NCBI RefSeq assembly: GCF_002088275.1
Contig: NZ_AQQS01000028.1
Span: 1-64,000 of the forward strand
DNA from: Aurantimonas sp. 22II-16-19i
Lineage (GTDB): Bacteria > Pseudomonadota > Alphaproteobacteria > Rhizobiales > Rhizobiaceae
Length of the DNA: 64,000 bases
Direction: 5' to 3'
Position 1 is the first letter of the stretch; each line of letters begins with the position of its first letter. A program made the translations under genes and the position numbers. Below the pieces are notes generated by a model. It was not told where the DNA came from. It searched no databases and saw nothing but the letters and a program-made list of their open reading frames with translations. Of the stretch, positions 17,726 to 26,813 are shown piece by piece.

Positions 17726-20422
17726 TCAGCCCGTGTCGCCGAGCCGCTCCAGCTCGATCGTCACATGGGCGGTGTCGCTGAAGCTCTCCGTCCGCTCGGC
17801 CCTGAAGCCGAGGTCGTGGGCGAGCTTCAGCATGGTGACGTTCTCGCGCAGGATCTCGCCATAGACGCGCTTCAGGCCGCGGGCCCGGCCATAGGCGAGG
17901 ATCGCGGTCATCAGGAGATAGCCGAGCCCCTTGCCCTTCATGTCCGAGCGCACCAGCACGGCGAATTCCGCCGCCTCGTTCTCCGGGTCGGCCACCAGCC
18001 TGACGACGCCGAAGATCGCCCCCTCGCCATAGAGGCTCCCCGGCTCGATCGCGACGAAGGCCATCTCGCGGTCGTAGTCGATCTGCGAGAAGCGCGCGGC
18101 CGTCTGGTGCGGCAGCGCCTTCATCGGGCCCATGAAGCGCAGCCGCAGATCCTCGGGGGCGCATTGCAGCACCATCTCCGCCAGCGCTCCCTCGTCCTCC
18201 GGCCGGATCGGCCGCAGGAGATAATGGGCGCCGTCGCGAAGGCTGATCCTCTGCTCCAGCTCGCGCGGATAGGGCCGGATCGCCGGCCCGGCGGCGCCGG
18301 CGCCGTTGGCCCGCAGCGCGATGCGCGCGTCGAGGGCGAGGACGCCGTCGCCATCCGCCAAGAGCGGGTTGATGTCGAGTTCGGCCACCTCCGGCAGCAG
18401 CACGGCGAGTTCCGCCAGCCGCACCAGCACGTCGGTCAGCGCCTCCATCGGCACGGCGGCGACGTCCCGGAAGCCGGCGAGGAGCTTCGACACCTGCGTA
18501 CACTCGACCATCCGGCGCGCCAGCACCGAATTCAGCGGCGGCAGGCCGATCGTGCGGTCGCCGATCACCTCGGTGGCCTTGCCGCCGGTGCCGAACAGGA
18601 TGACCGGGCCGAAGGTCGGATCGGAGGCGATGCCGGCGATCAGTTCCTGGGCGTCCGGCCGCGACACCATGGGCTGGACGGTGAAGCCGGCGATGCGGGC
18701 GCCGGGCACGGCCTTCGCGACGTCCCGCGTCATCGCGGCGACCGCCTCGGCCATCTCGGCGGCCGAGCCGATGTTCAGCCGCACCCCGCCGACGTCGGAC
18801 TTGTGGGTGACCTGCGGCGACACGACCTTGAGGACCGCCGGCGCGCCGATGGCGGCAAACTCTTGCGCCGCCGCCTCGGCCGTGGCGACGAAGGCCGTCG
18901 GCACGGTGGGGATGCCGAACAGCGCCAGCACGGCTTTCGCCTCCCACTCGCTGAGGACGGCGCGGCCCTCGTTTCGGGCGGCCGCGAGGAGGGCGCGGGC
19001 TTTCGCGACGTCCTCGGGGGCGATCATCACCCCGGCGCTCGGCGTTTCGAGCAGCAGGGCCTGGTTGTGTCGATATTCGACGAGCTGGGTGAAGGCGCGG
19101 ACCGCATCGTCGGGGCTGTCGAAGGTCGCAATCTTCTCGGCGGCGAAGAAGGCCCGCACCGGCCCCGCCGCCGTGCCGCCGAGCCAGCTGGTGAGGAGCG
19201 GGAAGCGCGGCCGCCGCCGCGCCGCCTCGGCCACTGCCGCGCCGGCCTCCATGCCGTCGGCCACCGCCGTCGGGCAGTTGAGGACGAGGATGGCGTCGCT
19301 CTCGCGGCCCGCCATCAGCACATCCAGCGCCGCGCCGTAGCGCTCGCCGGTGGCGTCGCCGATGATGTCGACGGGGTTGCCGCGGGACCACATCGGCGGC
19401 AGCACGGCGTCGAGCGCGTCGCGGGTCGCATCGCTCATGTCGGCGAGATGGCCGCCGAGCTTCTCCAGCGCGTCGACGGCGAGGACGCCGGCGCCGCCGC
19501 CATTGGTCAGGATGGTCAGGCGGTCGCCGCCGATGCGGATGCCGGTCGACAGCGTCGCCGCGGCCTCGAACAGCTCCTCCATCGTGTCGACCCTGAGCAC
19601 GCCGGCGCGCCGGAAGGCGGCGTCGTAGACGATGTCCGATCCGGCCAGCGCCCCGGTGTGGGATTTTGCCGCTCGCGCCCCCTCGGCGCTCCGCCCGGAC
19701 TTGATGACGAGCACGGGCTTTGACCGCGCCGCGATGCGCGCCGCCGAGAGGAATTTCTTCGCGAAGGTGACGTTCTCGACATAGAGCAGGATCGAGCGGG
19801 TCGCCCGGTCGGTGGAGAGATAGTCGAGGAGATCGCCGAAGTCGGCGTCGCCCATGTCGCCGAGGGAGACGACGTGGGAAAAGCCGATGCCCCGCGCGTC
19901 GGCCCAGTCGAGGACCGCGGTGACGATGGCGCCGGACTGGCTGACGAGGGCGATGTCGCCGGCCCGCGGCGTCAGATGGGCGAAGCTCGCATTGATGCCG
20001 GACGGCGTCGAGATCAGGCCGAGGCAGTTGGGGCCGACGATCCGCATCAGATGCGGGCGCGCCGCGTCGAGCATCTCCTGGCGCAGCGTCGAGGCGCCCG
20101 ACGCCTCGCTAAGGCCGGCCGAGATGACCACCGCGGCGCGGCAGCCCGCCTCGGCCAGTTCCCGCACGACGCCGGGAACGGTGCGGGCCGGCGTCGCGAC
20201 GACGGCGAGGTCCGGCGGCTCGGGAAGCGCCGCGATCGAGCCATGGCAGGGCCGGCCCTCGATCTCGCGGTGATGGGGGTTCACAAGCATGACGGGGCCG
20301 GCAAAGCCTGCCGCAAGAAGGTTCCGCGCCACGACGTTGCCGACGGACCTCGGCACGTCGCTGGCCCCGACGAGGGCGATCGAACGCGGCGCGAACAGTG
20401 CGTCGAAATTGCGGATGCTCAT
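17726..20422 (-). CDS. Acyl-CoA synthetase (NDP-forming type) fused to GNAT acetyltransferase
   Basis: This 898-residue protein combines an ADP-forming acyl-CoA synthetase with a C-terminal GNAT domain, the layout of Pat-type protein lysine acetyltransferases. Residues 1-~135 form the CoA-binding Rossmann domain (SIALVGASDVPRSVGNVV). A succinyl-CoA-ligase-like flavodoxin domain follows (IVGPNCLGLIS, LVSQSGAI, VIKSGRSAEGARAAKSHTGAL). An ATP-grasp domain spans ~490-700 (VLKVVSPQVTHKSDVGGVRL). The GNAT domain occupies ~730-898 (VRSDMKGKGLGYLLMTAILAYGR). Such proteins acetylate acetyl-CoA synthetase and other enzymes; some are instead true acyl-CoA ligases. The catalytic His of the phosphotransfer segment was not verified, so ligase activity is open. 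The gene is monocistronic. Confidence 0.88.
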   Translation of the reverse strand: MSIRNFDALFAPRSIALVGASDVPRSVGNVVARNLLAAGFAGPVMLVNPHHREIEGRPCHGSIAALPEPPDLAVVATPARTVPGVVRELAEAGCRAAVVISAGLSEASGASTLRQEMLDAARPHLMRIVGPNCLGLISTPSGINASFAHLTPRAGDIALVSQSGAIVTAVLDWADARGIGFSHVVSLGDMGDADFGDLLDYLSTDRATRSILLYVENVTFAKKFLSAARIAARSKPVLVIKSGRSAEGARAAKSHTGALAGSDIVYDAAFRRAGVLRVDTMEELFEAAATLSTGIRIGGDRLTILTNGGGAGVLAVDALEKLGGHLADMSDATRDALDAVLPPMWSRGNPVDIIGDATGERYGAALDVLMAGRESDAILVLNCPTAVADGMEAGAAVAEAARRRPRFPLLTSWLGGTAAGPVRAFFAAEKIATFDSPDDAVRAFTQLVEYRHNQALLLETPSAGVMIAPEDVAKARALLAAARNEGRAVLSEWEAKAVLALFGIPTVPTAFVATAEAAAQEFAAIGAPAVLKVVSPQVTHKSDVGGVRLNIGSAAEMAEAVAAMTRDVAKAVPGARIAGFTVQPMVSRPDAQELIAGIASDPTFGPVILFGTGGKATEVIGDRTIGLPPLNSVLARRMVECTQVSKLLAGFRDVAAVPMEALTDVLVRLAELAVLLPEVAELDINPLLADGDGVLALDARIALRANGAGAAGPAIRPYPRELEQRISLRDGAHYLLRPIRPEDEGALAEMVLQCAPEDLRLRFMGPMKALPHQTAARFSQIDYDREMAFVAIEPGSLYGEGAIFGVVRLVADPENEAAEFAVLVRSDMKGKGLGYLLMTAILAYGRARGLKRVYGEILRENVTMLKLAHDLGFRAERTESFSDTAHVTIELERLGDTG

Positions 20423-20519
20423 GACACGCCTCTCGAAGCTCCGGGAATTTCGAGCAGTCTAGCCGACATTTCGGGTGCCCATGTGACCGATGCGACCGCG
20501 CAAGTGTTTTGCCGGCAGC

Positions 20520-20560
20520 AAAAGGGCGCGGCCCGGCACGAAAGCCGGCCGGCCGCGCCC
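20520..20560 (-). terminator. Terminator of the sugar ABC/SIS/PfkB operon
   Basis: On the minus strand a perfect 10-bp GC stem (GGGCGCGGCC at 20560-20551 on the reverse strand, pairing with 20533-20524) encloses a further GC pairing and is followed by four T residues. It lies about 20 bp after the stop of the ATPase gene, the last gene of the operon. Confidence 0.75.
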
Positions 20561-20581
20561 GTCTGGCCGGTTCCGGAGGCG

Positions 20582-21670
20582 TCAGGACGCGGGGATCGCC
20601 GCTCCGGTGCCGGGATCGAACCAGCGCAGGCTGGCCGGCGCGAAGGCGAAGGTTCGGCGCTCGCCGGCGACCGGCGCCATCTCCGGCTTGACGCTGGCGA
20701 TGACGGTCTCGCTGCCGACCCGGCCGATCACCAGCGTCTCGGCGCCGGTGAGCTCGACCACCTCCACCGTCATCGTCAGGCCGTCGGCGCCGGGACCCGC
20801 GGCCGGCTGCAGCTGTTCCGGCCGGATGCCGGCGATCACCGGCCGGCCGGGGGCCAGGGCCTGGCGCATCGCGGCGGGGATGGCGATGGAGACCGCGTCG
20901 CCCTCTGCGAGGAAGGTGGCGCCGTCCTCGGCGACGCGGCCGGCGACGAGGTTCATCGGCGGCGAGCCCATGAAGCCGGCGACGTAGAGGCTGGCCGGAT
21001 TGTCGTAGATCTCCTTCGGCGCGCCGATCTGCTCGACCCTGCCCTCGCGCATCACCGCGATGCGGGTGGCCAGCGTCATCGCCTCGACCTGGTCGTGGGT
21101 GACGTAAACGACGGTCGCCTGCAGCTGCTGGTGCAGGCGCTTCAGCTCGGTGCGCATCTCGGTGCGCAGCTTGGCGTCGAGATTGGACAGGGGCTCGTCG
21201 AACAGGAACACCTTCGGGTCGCGCACCAGCGCCCGGCCGATGGCGACGCGCTGGCGCTGGCCGCCGGAGAGCTCGGCCGGCTTGCGCGACAGCAGCGGCT
21301 CGATCTGCAGGATCCCGGCGGCCTTGCGCACGGCCGCCTCGCGCTCGGCCTTCGGGACCTTGCGCATCTCGAGGCCGAAGCCGATGTTCCGCGCGACGGA
21401 AAGGTTCGGGTAGAGCGCGTAGGACTGGAAGACCATCGCGATGTCGCGGTTCTTCGGATGCACCTTGCGCACCGAGCGGCCGTCGATGCGGATGTCGCCG
21501 CCGCTCGGCTCGATCAGCCCGGCGATGATGTTGAGGAGGGTCGACTTGCCGCAGCCCGACGGCCCGAGCAGGACGAGGAACTCGCCGCTCGCAAGGTCGA
21601 TGTCGATGCCCTTCAGCGTCTCCATGGCGCCGTAGGACTTGCGCACGCCCTTGAGTTCGAGGGTGCTCAT
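20582..21670 (-). CDS. Sugar ABC transporter ATPase (UgpC/MsmX type)
   Basis: This 362-residue ATPase powers the importer encoded upstream. It has Walker A GPSGCGKST near residue 37, signature LSGGQRQRVAIGRAL, Walker B VFLFDEPLSNLDA and the H-loop VTHDQVEAMTLA. A C-terminal TOBE/OB domain (residues ~235-362) is typical of carbohydrate-type ATPases. ATG 21670 overlaps the PfkB stop by ATGA; the longer open frame upstream lies inside the other genes. It is the last gene of the six-gene operon and is followed by a terminator. Confidence 0.93.
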   Translation of the reverse strand: MSTLELKGVRKSYGAMETLKGIDIDLASGEFLVLLGPSGCGKSTLLNIIAGLIEPSGGDIRIDGRSVRKVHPKNRDIAMVFQSYALYPNLSVARNIGFGLEMRKVPKAEREAAVRKAAGILQIEPLLSRKPAELSGGQRQRVAIGRALVRDPKVFLFDEPLSNLDAKLRTEMRTELKRLHQQLQATVVYVTHDQVEAMTLATRIAVMREGRVEQIGAPKEIYDNPASLYVAGFMGSPPMNLVAGRVAEDGATFLAEGDAVSIAIPAAMRQALAPGRPVIAGIRPEQLQPAAGPGADGLTMTVEVVELTGAETLVIGRVGSETVIASVKPEMAPVAGERRTFAFAPASLRWFDPGTGAAIPAS

Positions 21671-22599
21671 GCCGGGTCTCCGAGCTCGTAGCGGCGGGGC
21701 GACGTCGAGACCGCCCGCGAAGCGAGGGTGACGCCGGCGGACAGGCTGTCGCCGAGGCTGTCCCCGGCCGCAACGCCCATCAGGAAGCCGGCATTGAAGA
21801 CGTCCCCCGCGCCGATCGTGTCGACCACCGCGACCGGCGGCGCGGCGCGCCGGACCATCGGACCGGAGGGCCCGAGCGCCAGGGCGCCTTCGGCGCCGCA
21901 TTTGACGACGGCGGTGCCGCCGGGCTTCAGGTGCGGCAGGAGGCTGGCGAGCGCCGCCTCGACGTCGTCGATCCGGGTCAGGCTGACGGTCTCGATCTCG
22001 TTGAGGAGCAGGTACCGGCAGCGCGGCAGCCAGGTCAGGACGGCCTTGCGGATCGCCGGCGTCCAGCCGTCCAGCGGCCAGCCGGTGTCGAGGGCGACGT
22101 CGATGCCATGAGTATCCGCCCAGTCGAAGAGCTCGGCGTAGTCGCGGGTCAGGCTGTCGGTCAGGAACGATCCGCACAGGAGCAGGATGCCGCCCGACAG
22201 CGCCGCGGGATCGAGCCCGGCCCGCAGCGACGGCAAGGAGAGCCGCGGCAGGTGGCCGCGCGAGGTGAAGAAGGTCCGCTCGCCGTTCGGGTGGGTGATC
22301 CCGACGGAGACCGTCGTCGACGTCGTCTCGACGGGCCAGTGCTGCGAGCGTTCGCCGAAGGCCTCGCGCAGCCATGTCCCGAAATGGTCGTCGCCGACAT
22401 TGGCGAAGATCCGGTGCGGCCGGCCGAGCGCCGCCCAGGCGAGCGCCGTGTTGCCGGCGGCGCCGCCGACGCGCAGGTCGTCGTGCTCGACCATCGCCTC
22501 GGTGCCGGGCTCGGGCCAGGGCGCGCAGGGGCCGAGGATGAGGTCGACATTGACGTTGCCGACGACGGCGAGCGGGCGCGGGGGTTGCATCGGTATCAT
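21667..22599 (-). CDS. PfkB-family sugar kinase (FrlD-like position)
   Basis: This 310-residue ribokinase-family enzyme phosphorylates a sugar or sugar conjugate with ATP. Family marks are the N-terminal VVGNVNVDLI, the substrate-side VGGAAGNTALAWAALG, and the catalytic/anion-hole motif DTIGAGDVFNAGF near the C-terminus. It overlaps the SIS gene upstream and the ATPase downstream by 4 bp each, so all are translated together. In frl operons of Bacillus the PfkB enzyme phosphorylates fructoselysine and the SIS enzyme cleaves it. The same gene pair here suggests a related N-glycoside or Amadori substrate, as an inference. Confidence 0.88.
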   Translation of the reverse strand: MIPMQPPRPLAVVGNVNVDLILGPCAPWPEPGTEAMVEHDDLRVGGAAGNTALAWAALGRPHRIFANVGDDHFGTWLREAFGERSQHWPVETTSTTVSVGITHPNGERTFFTSRGHLPRLSLPSLRAGLDPAALSGGILLLCGSFLTDSLTRDYAELFDWADTHGIDVALDTGWPLDGWTPAIRKAVLTWLPRCRYLLLNEIETVSLTRIDDVEAALASLLPHLKPGGTAVVKCGAEGALALGPSGPMVRRAAPPVAVVDTIGAGDVFNAGFLMGVAAGDSLGDSLSAGVTLASRAVSTSPRRYELGDPA

Positions 22600-23618
22600 T
22601 CGATCCCGGTGATCTTCCTGGAGCGGCGGGGCGTGCCGACGTCCGGAACCCGTCTGGCGGCATGGGCGACCATGAAGCCCTGGGCAAGCGGCAGAGCCGC
22701 GAAGATCGCCGCCATGCCGGCGGCCTGCGGCAGGCTGAAGGTGATCGTTCCGGCGACCGGCTCGCCGCCGGAGGCATCGAAGACGACGACGGGCGAGCCA
22801 GCCTCGACAGTGGCGGCCGAAAGCGAGCGGACGAGATCGGCGGCCGTCTCGTCGGCGCAGAACTGGACGAGACCGACGCGGGACCCGAGCATTTCCATCG
22901 GCCCGTGGCGCAGCTGGCCGCCCTCCAGGGCATAGGCGGGCTCACGGGTGAGCTCGGTGAAGCCGAGGGCGATCGCCTCGGCAAGGCCGCGCAGCAGCCG
23001 GCCCGAGGCGACCACCGTGTCGACCCCGGCGAAGGCGTCGACCGCCGAGGCGACGGAGGCGTCGCTCGCCGCTTCGATCGCCGCCAGCGCCGGCGCCGGA
23101 TCGGCGCCGAGGGCGGCCAGGATCGCCAGGTGCTGGGCGAAGCTGATGGTCAGGCTGCGGGTCGCGGCGAAGGCCCGCTCGGTGCCGCCGGCACCGACGA
23201 GGCAGGGCACCCGGCGGGCGAGGCTGGAATCCTGCTCGAGGGTCAGGCCGAAGACGGCGTCCCGCGGCGCGGCGTCCTCCAGCCAGCGGATCACCTCGCC
23301 GCTCTCGCCCGACTGGGAGGTCAGGAGGACGGTCCGGCCCTCGACCCTCACCGGCGAGACCAGCTGCTCGGACATCGGCACGGCGAAGGCCTCGATGCCG
23401 AGGTCGCGATAGAACGGCTCGAGGGCGCGGCCGACGGCGTGGGAGCCGCCCATGCCGAGCATCAGGAGGCGGCCGGTCGCCTGCAGCGACGCGGCGATCT
23501 CGCCGGCCCGCGCCCTGCCCGCCTCAAAGGAGGCCAGCGCGTCGCCGGCCTGGCGCGCCATTTCGCGCTCGATCGCCAGGAGCCCTTCCGGACGGTGCGA
23601 TGCGGCCATGTCGTTCAT
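22596..23618 (-). CDS. SIS-domain sugar isomerase/deglycase (AgaS/FrlB-like)
   Basis: This 340-residue protein has two SIS domains. The first is near residue 50-180 (LLMLGMGGSHAVGRALEPFYR, LLTSQSGESGEVIRW). The second is near 200-320 (VASGRLLRGLAEAIALGFTEL, YALEGGQLRHGPMEML). The LRHGP motif with a preceding Glu is the catalytic region seen in GlmS-isomerase, AgaS and FrlB relatives. It probably removes an amine from a 6-phosphorylated amino sugar or Amadori compound. ATG 23618 overlaps the permease stop by ATGA. Database entries of this kind are often called glucosamine-6-phosphate deaminase-like, which cannot be distinguished here. Confidence 0.85.
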   Translation of the reverse strand: MNDMAASHRPEGLLAIEREMARQAGDALASFEAGRARAGEIAASLQATGRLLMLGMGGSHAVGRALEPFYRDLGIEAFAVPMSEQLVSPVRVEGRTVLLTSQSGESGEVIRWLEDAAPRDAVFGLTLEQDSSLARRVPCLVGAGGTERAFAATRSLTISFAQHLAILAALGADPAPALAAIEAASDASVASAVDAFAGVDTVVASGRLLRGLAEAIALGFTELTREPAYALEGGQLRHGPMEMLGSRVGLVQFCADETAADLVRSLSAATVEAGSPVVVFDASGGEPVAGTITFSLPQAAGMAAIFAALPLAQGFMVAHAARRVPDVGTPRRSRKITGIE

Positions 23619-24460
23619 CCCTTCACTCCACCTGTGGCGAGGCCGGAAATCACCGCCCTCTGCATGAAAAGCCCGATCAGCACGGGCGGCAGCGCGGCGA
23701 GGATGCCGCCCGTCGCGATCAGGCCGTAGTCGGAGACGCGGCCGCCGGCGAGATCGGCGATCGCGACGGTCACGGTCTTGGCGCGCTGGTCCGCCGTGAA
23801 CAGCAGCGCGTAGAAGAATTCGTCCCAGGCCAGGAGGAAGGCGAACAGCGCCGTCGTGGCGACGATCGGCCCGGCCAGAGGCAGGGTGACGATGCGCAGC
23901 GTCTGGTCGAGCCGCGCCCCGTCGATCATCGCCGCGCTCTCGATCTCCCGGGGGATCGTGTCGAAGCCGGTCTTCAGCAGCCATGTCGCGAAGGGCGCGA
24001 GGATCGTCAGATAGACCAGCGCGAGGCCGGTGATGGTGTTGAGCAGGCCGAGATGGGCAAGGCCCATGTAGAGCGGGACCGACAGCGACACCGGCGGCAG
24101 CATGTAGGTGGCGATCACCGCATAGAGCGACCAGCCGACCGCCGGCGTGCGCGACACCGCCCAGGCGGCGGGGACGGCGATGAGGATGGCGCCGAGGGTG
24201 GCGAGGCCGGAGACGAAGAGGCTGTTGCGCAGCGAGGCGAGGAAGGCCTCGCCGGCGCTGTTCTCAGCGAGGGAAACGAGCTGGGCGTAGCGCGACAGGT
24301 CGACCTCCTGCGGCCACCAGTGGAGCGGCTGGGCGGAGAGATCGGCCGAAGAGGAGATGCTCATCAGGAACAGCCAGACGACCGGCGCGAGGATGACCAC
24401 CGACAGGACGATGGCGGCGCCGTAGACGCAGAGGCTGGCGGCGAGGGAGCGACGTTCCAT
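23615..24460 (-). CDS. Sugar ABC transporter permease (MalG type)
   Basis: This 281-residue inner-membrane permease has six predicted helices and the EAA loop that contacts the ATPase (EIESAAMIDGARLDQTLRIVTLPLAGP). The start with a hydrophobic helix (AASLCVYGAAIVLSVVILAPVVWLF, shown only in part here as AIVLSVVILAPVVW) is typical of the MalG/CUT1 group. It forms a heterodimer with the permease just upstream, from which it is separated by 4 bp, and it overlaps the SIS gene by 4 bp. The substrate class is sugar or sugar conjugate. Confidence 0.92.
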   Translation of the reverse strand: MERRSLAASLCVYGAAIVLSVVILAPVVWLFLMSISSSADLSAQPLHWWPQEVDLSRYAQLVSLAENSAGEAFLASLRNSLFVSGLATLGAILIAVPAAWAVSRTPAVGWSLYAVIATYMLPPVSLSVPLYMGLAHLGLLNTITGLALVYLTILAPFATWLLKTGFDTIPREIESAAMIDGARLDQTLRIVTLPLAGPIVATTALFAFLLAWDEFFYALLFTADQRAKTVTVAIADLAGGRVSDYGLIATGGILAALPPVLIGLFMQRAVISGLATGGVKG

Positions 24461-24464
24461 GGGT

Positions 24465-25346
24465 TCAGGCCCTCGATCCGCTGCGGCGCATCATGGCGAT
24501 GTAGAAGCCGGCGAGAAGCGTGACGATCAGCGTCACCATCAGGGCGATCGAGGCGCCCGAGCCGGCCCGCTGGAAGGAGAATGCCTCCTGGTAGACGAGG
24601 ATCGACAGCGTCCGGGTGGAGTTGACCGGCCCGCCCCGGGTCATCACCCAGATGATGTCGAAGACCTTGAAGGCCTCGATGGTGCGCAGCACCAGGGCGA
24701 TGGTCAGGGGGCCGGCGAGATAGGGCCAGAGGACGAAGCGAAAGCGCGCGAAGGGCCCTGCCCCGTCGACGATCGCCGCGGCCTTGATGTCGCGCGGCAC
24801 CGCCTGGAGCGCCGCCAGCGCGATCAGCGCCACCAGCGGAAAATTCTTCCAGCAGTCGGCGGCGACGATGGCCCACAGGGCGGCACCCGGCTCGCCGAGC
24901 CAGGAGCGGTACTCCGACAGGATGCCGAGCTGGGTGAGCAGGCTGTTCAAGGCGCCGTATTCGGGATTGTAGATCAGCCGCCAGAGCATGGCGTTGACCA
25001 CCGTCGGCAGCGCCCAGGGCAGGATCATCAATGCCCGCACGAAGGCGCGGCCGCGAAACTGCTGGTCGAGCAGCAGCGCCGCGAGGACGCCCAGCGTCAT
25101 CTCCGCGGCGACGGAGAAGACCGCGAAGACGGCGGTGGTCGACAGCGCCGACAGGAACGGCCTGCCGGTCAGCATCTTCACGTAGTTGGCGAGGCCGACA
25201 TACTCCCCCGAGGTGCCGACCAGCCGCGTGTCGGTGAAGGACAGCCGGACGGTGTCGGCCATCGGCCAGCCGACCACCGCGATCATGACGATCAGCAGCG
25301 GCAGCATCAGCATCCAGGCTCTGGTGGTGATCCAGGCGCTCGACAA
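24465..25346 (-). CDS. Sugar ABC transporter permease (MalF type)
   Basis: This 293-residue CUT1-family permease has about six helices and an EAA-loop region (IKAAAIVDGAGPFARFRFVLWPYL). It pairs with the downstream MalG-type permease. It is 82 bp after the binding-protein gene, and that gap holds an 11-bp perfect hairpin which probably lowers expression of the permeases relative to the binding protein. The ATG at 25346 starts directly at the first conserved helix region (AWMLMLPLLIVMIAVVGWP). Confidence 0.92.
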   Translation of the reverse strand: MSSAWITTRAWMLMLPLLIVMIAVVGWPMADTVRLSFTDTRLVGTSGEYVGLANYVKMLTGRPFLSALSTTAVFAVFSVAAEMTLGVLAALLLDQQFRGRAFVRALMILPWALPTVVNAMLWRLIYNPEYGALNSLLTQLGILSEYRSWLGEPGAALWAIVAADCWKNFPLVALIALAALQAVPRDIKAAAIVDGAGPFARFRFVLWPYLAGPLTIALVLRTIEAFKVFDIIWVMTRGGPVNSTRTLSILVYQEAFSFQRAGSGASIALMVTLIVTLLAGFYIAMMRRSGSRA

Positions 25347-25380
25347 GGCGGCCTCGCGATAGGGGTCGGATGGAAAGGAA

Positions 25381-25410
25381 ACGGCGCGGCCACACGGGCG
25401 GCCGCGCCGT
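25381..25410 (-). terminator. Intercistronic hairpin between binding protein and permease genes
   Basis: ACGGCGCGGCC (25381-25391) and GGCCGCGCCGT (25400-25410) form a perfect 11-bp stem with an 8-base loop. It lies between the stop of the substrate-binding gene and the first permease. Such hairpins usually act as partial terminators or mRNA stabilisers that give excess binding protein. Confidence 0.65.
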
Positions 25411-25428
25411 GGATCGGGCTTTGGCGGT

Positions 25429-26670
25429 TCAGAGCCCGCTGTTGTCGGCGGCTTCGGTGAGCGCGTCCTCAGGGCTCGTCATGCCGAGGATGGCGGACTG
25501 GATCGCCAGCTGCAGCGCCGTCGACAGTTCCTGGTAGCGCGGGGTGGTCGGGCGCGGATACATCGCCGCCAGCGACTGCTTGGCCGCCGCGACCAGCTCC
25601 TCCTGGCCCTTCGTCACCGCCGGATCCTCATAGGAGGACTTCCAGATCGGCAGGCTCAGCCTGGCATACTGGTCCTGCACCTTCTGCGAGGTCATGAAGG
25701 TGACGTACTGCCAGGCCTCGTCCTTGTGCTCGCTCGTCGTGGTGACGCCGAGGCCCATCGAGCCGTTGACCGCCGAGACCTCGCTGGTGCCGGCATGGCC
25801 GGGCGCCGGCACGACGCCGACCTTGCCGGCGACCTTCGAGGTCTTCGGGTCGTTGGCGAGGTTGTACATGTAGGTCCAGTTCAGCGCGAAGGCCGCGTCG
25901 CCGTTCTCGAAGACCTTGCGGACGTCCTCCTCGAGATATTCCTTCGAGTTCGGATTGGTGATCCCGTCCTTCATCGTGGCGGCCATGTAGTCCAGCGCCT
26001 CGACGCCGCCGCCGGTCTGGAAGGCCGGCTTGCCACTCTCGTCGAGGAAGGCGCCGCCATAGGCGGAGAGGATCGTCGTATAGTCGCAGACCGCGGCTTC
26101 CGCCTGCGACCAGCTCCAGACGATCGGGGTCTCCAGCAGGCCCTTGTCCTTGATGGCCCTGGCCTGTTCGGCGAGTTCTTCCCAGGTCTTCGGCGGCGCC
26201 CCGATGCCCGCCTTCTCGAGGATTTCCTTGTTGTAGAAGAGGTACTTGGTGTCGAGGATCCAGGGCATCCCGTAGCTCTTGCCCTCGTATTCCACCGTCG
26301 TCCACGCGCCGGGCAGGACGCCGTCCTTCATCTCGGGGGTGAGCTTGTCGGTGACGTCGACGAGGATGTCGTTGGCGGCGTATTCGGCCGGCCAGATCAC
26401 GTCGAAGAGCACGACGTCGTAGCCGCCGCCCGACCCTTGCGCGAGCACCGTCTTGTCATGGAGCCCCTCATAGGGGACGAATTCGAGATCGACGTCGATG
26501 CCGGGATTGGCCTTGGTGAAGGCCTCGGTCATGGCGCGGACGTCGGCCTCGCTATAGGCGGCCTGTGCCATGAACAGCGCCCGCAGCCTGGTCTCGGCGA
26601 AGGCGGGAGAAGACAGGATGCTCGCCGCGAGGGCGGCTCCCATGACCGTCGAAAAAAGGCGATGCCTCAT
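25429..26670 (-). CDS. Sugar ABC transporter substrate-binding protein
   Basis: This 413-residue periplasmic protein belongs to the COG1653 (MalE/UgpB-like) binding proteins. The signal peptide is clear (MRHRLFSTVMGAALAAS, cleavage near PAFAE). Typical segments are GGGYDVVLFDVIWPAEYAAN and SYGMPWILDTKYLFYNKEIL. I chose ATG 26670, which follows GGAG with seven-base spacing; ATG 26682 is an alternative. It is the first gene of the operon and diverges from the ROK regulator, with a 27-bp palindrome between them. Its ligand is not known. The enzymes downstream suggest a phosphorylatable amino-sugar or Amadori-type compound. Confidence 0.92.
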   Translation of the reverse strand: MRHRLFSTVMGAALAASILSSPAFAETRLRALFMAQAAYSEADVRAMTEAFTKANPGIDVDLEFVPYEGLHDKTVLAQGSGGGYDVVLFDVIWPAEYAANDILVDVTDKLTPEMKDGVLPGAWTTVEYEGKSYGMPWILDTKYLFYNKEILEKAGIGAPPKTWEELAEQARAIKDKGLLETPIVWSWSQAEAAVCDYTTILSAYGGAFLDESGKPAFQTGGGVEALDYMAATMKDGITNPNSKEYLEEDVRKVFENGDAAFALNWTYMYNLANDPKTSKVAGKVGVVPAPGHAGTSEVSAVNGSMGLGVTTTSEHKDEAWQYVTFMTSQKVQDQYARLSLPIWKSSYEDPAVTKGQEELVAAAKQSLAAMYPRPTTPRYQELSTALQLAIQSAILGMTSPEDALTEAADNSGL

Positions 26671-26746
26671 GACCTGCTCCATGTATCCGGTTGTCTGCCG
26701 CCTTCGGTCGAGGTTTCGCGCGGCAGGGGGTTGCGAAGGGGGACGT

Positions 26747-26773
26747 GATTAAGCCAAACAATTTGGATTAATC
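26747..26773. promoter_or_regulatory. 27-bp palindromic operator candidate for the ROK regulator
   Basis: GATTAAGCCAAA (26747-26758) and TTTGGATTAATC (26762-26773) are inverted copies with a single mismatch around a CAA centre. The AT-rich element sits in the only divergent region of this locus, between the binding-protein gene and the ROK gene. It probably controls both by autoregulated repression. Confidence 0.72.
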
Positions 26774-26813
26774 GTTGCCCGAGTCTTCGGCATTGTCAAC
26801 AGGTGCAAACCGA

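Noticed and set aside
17541-19391. Long second frame over the acyl-CoA synthetase/GNAT gene
   Set aside because: Arg/Gly-rich shadow on the same strand; the other frame has intact CoA-binding, ATP-grasp and GNAT motifs.
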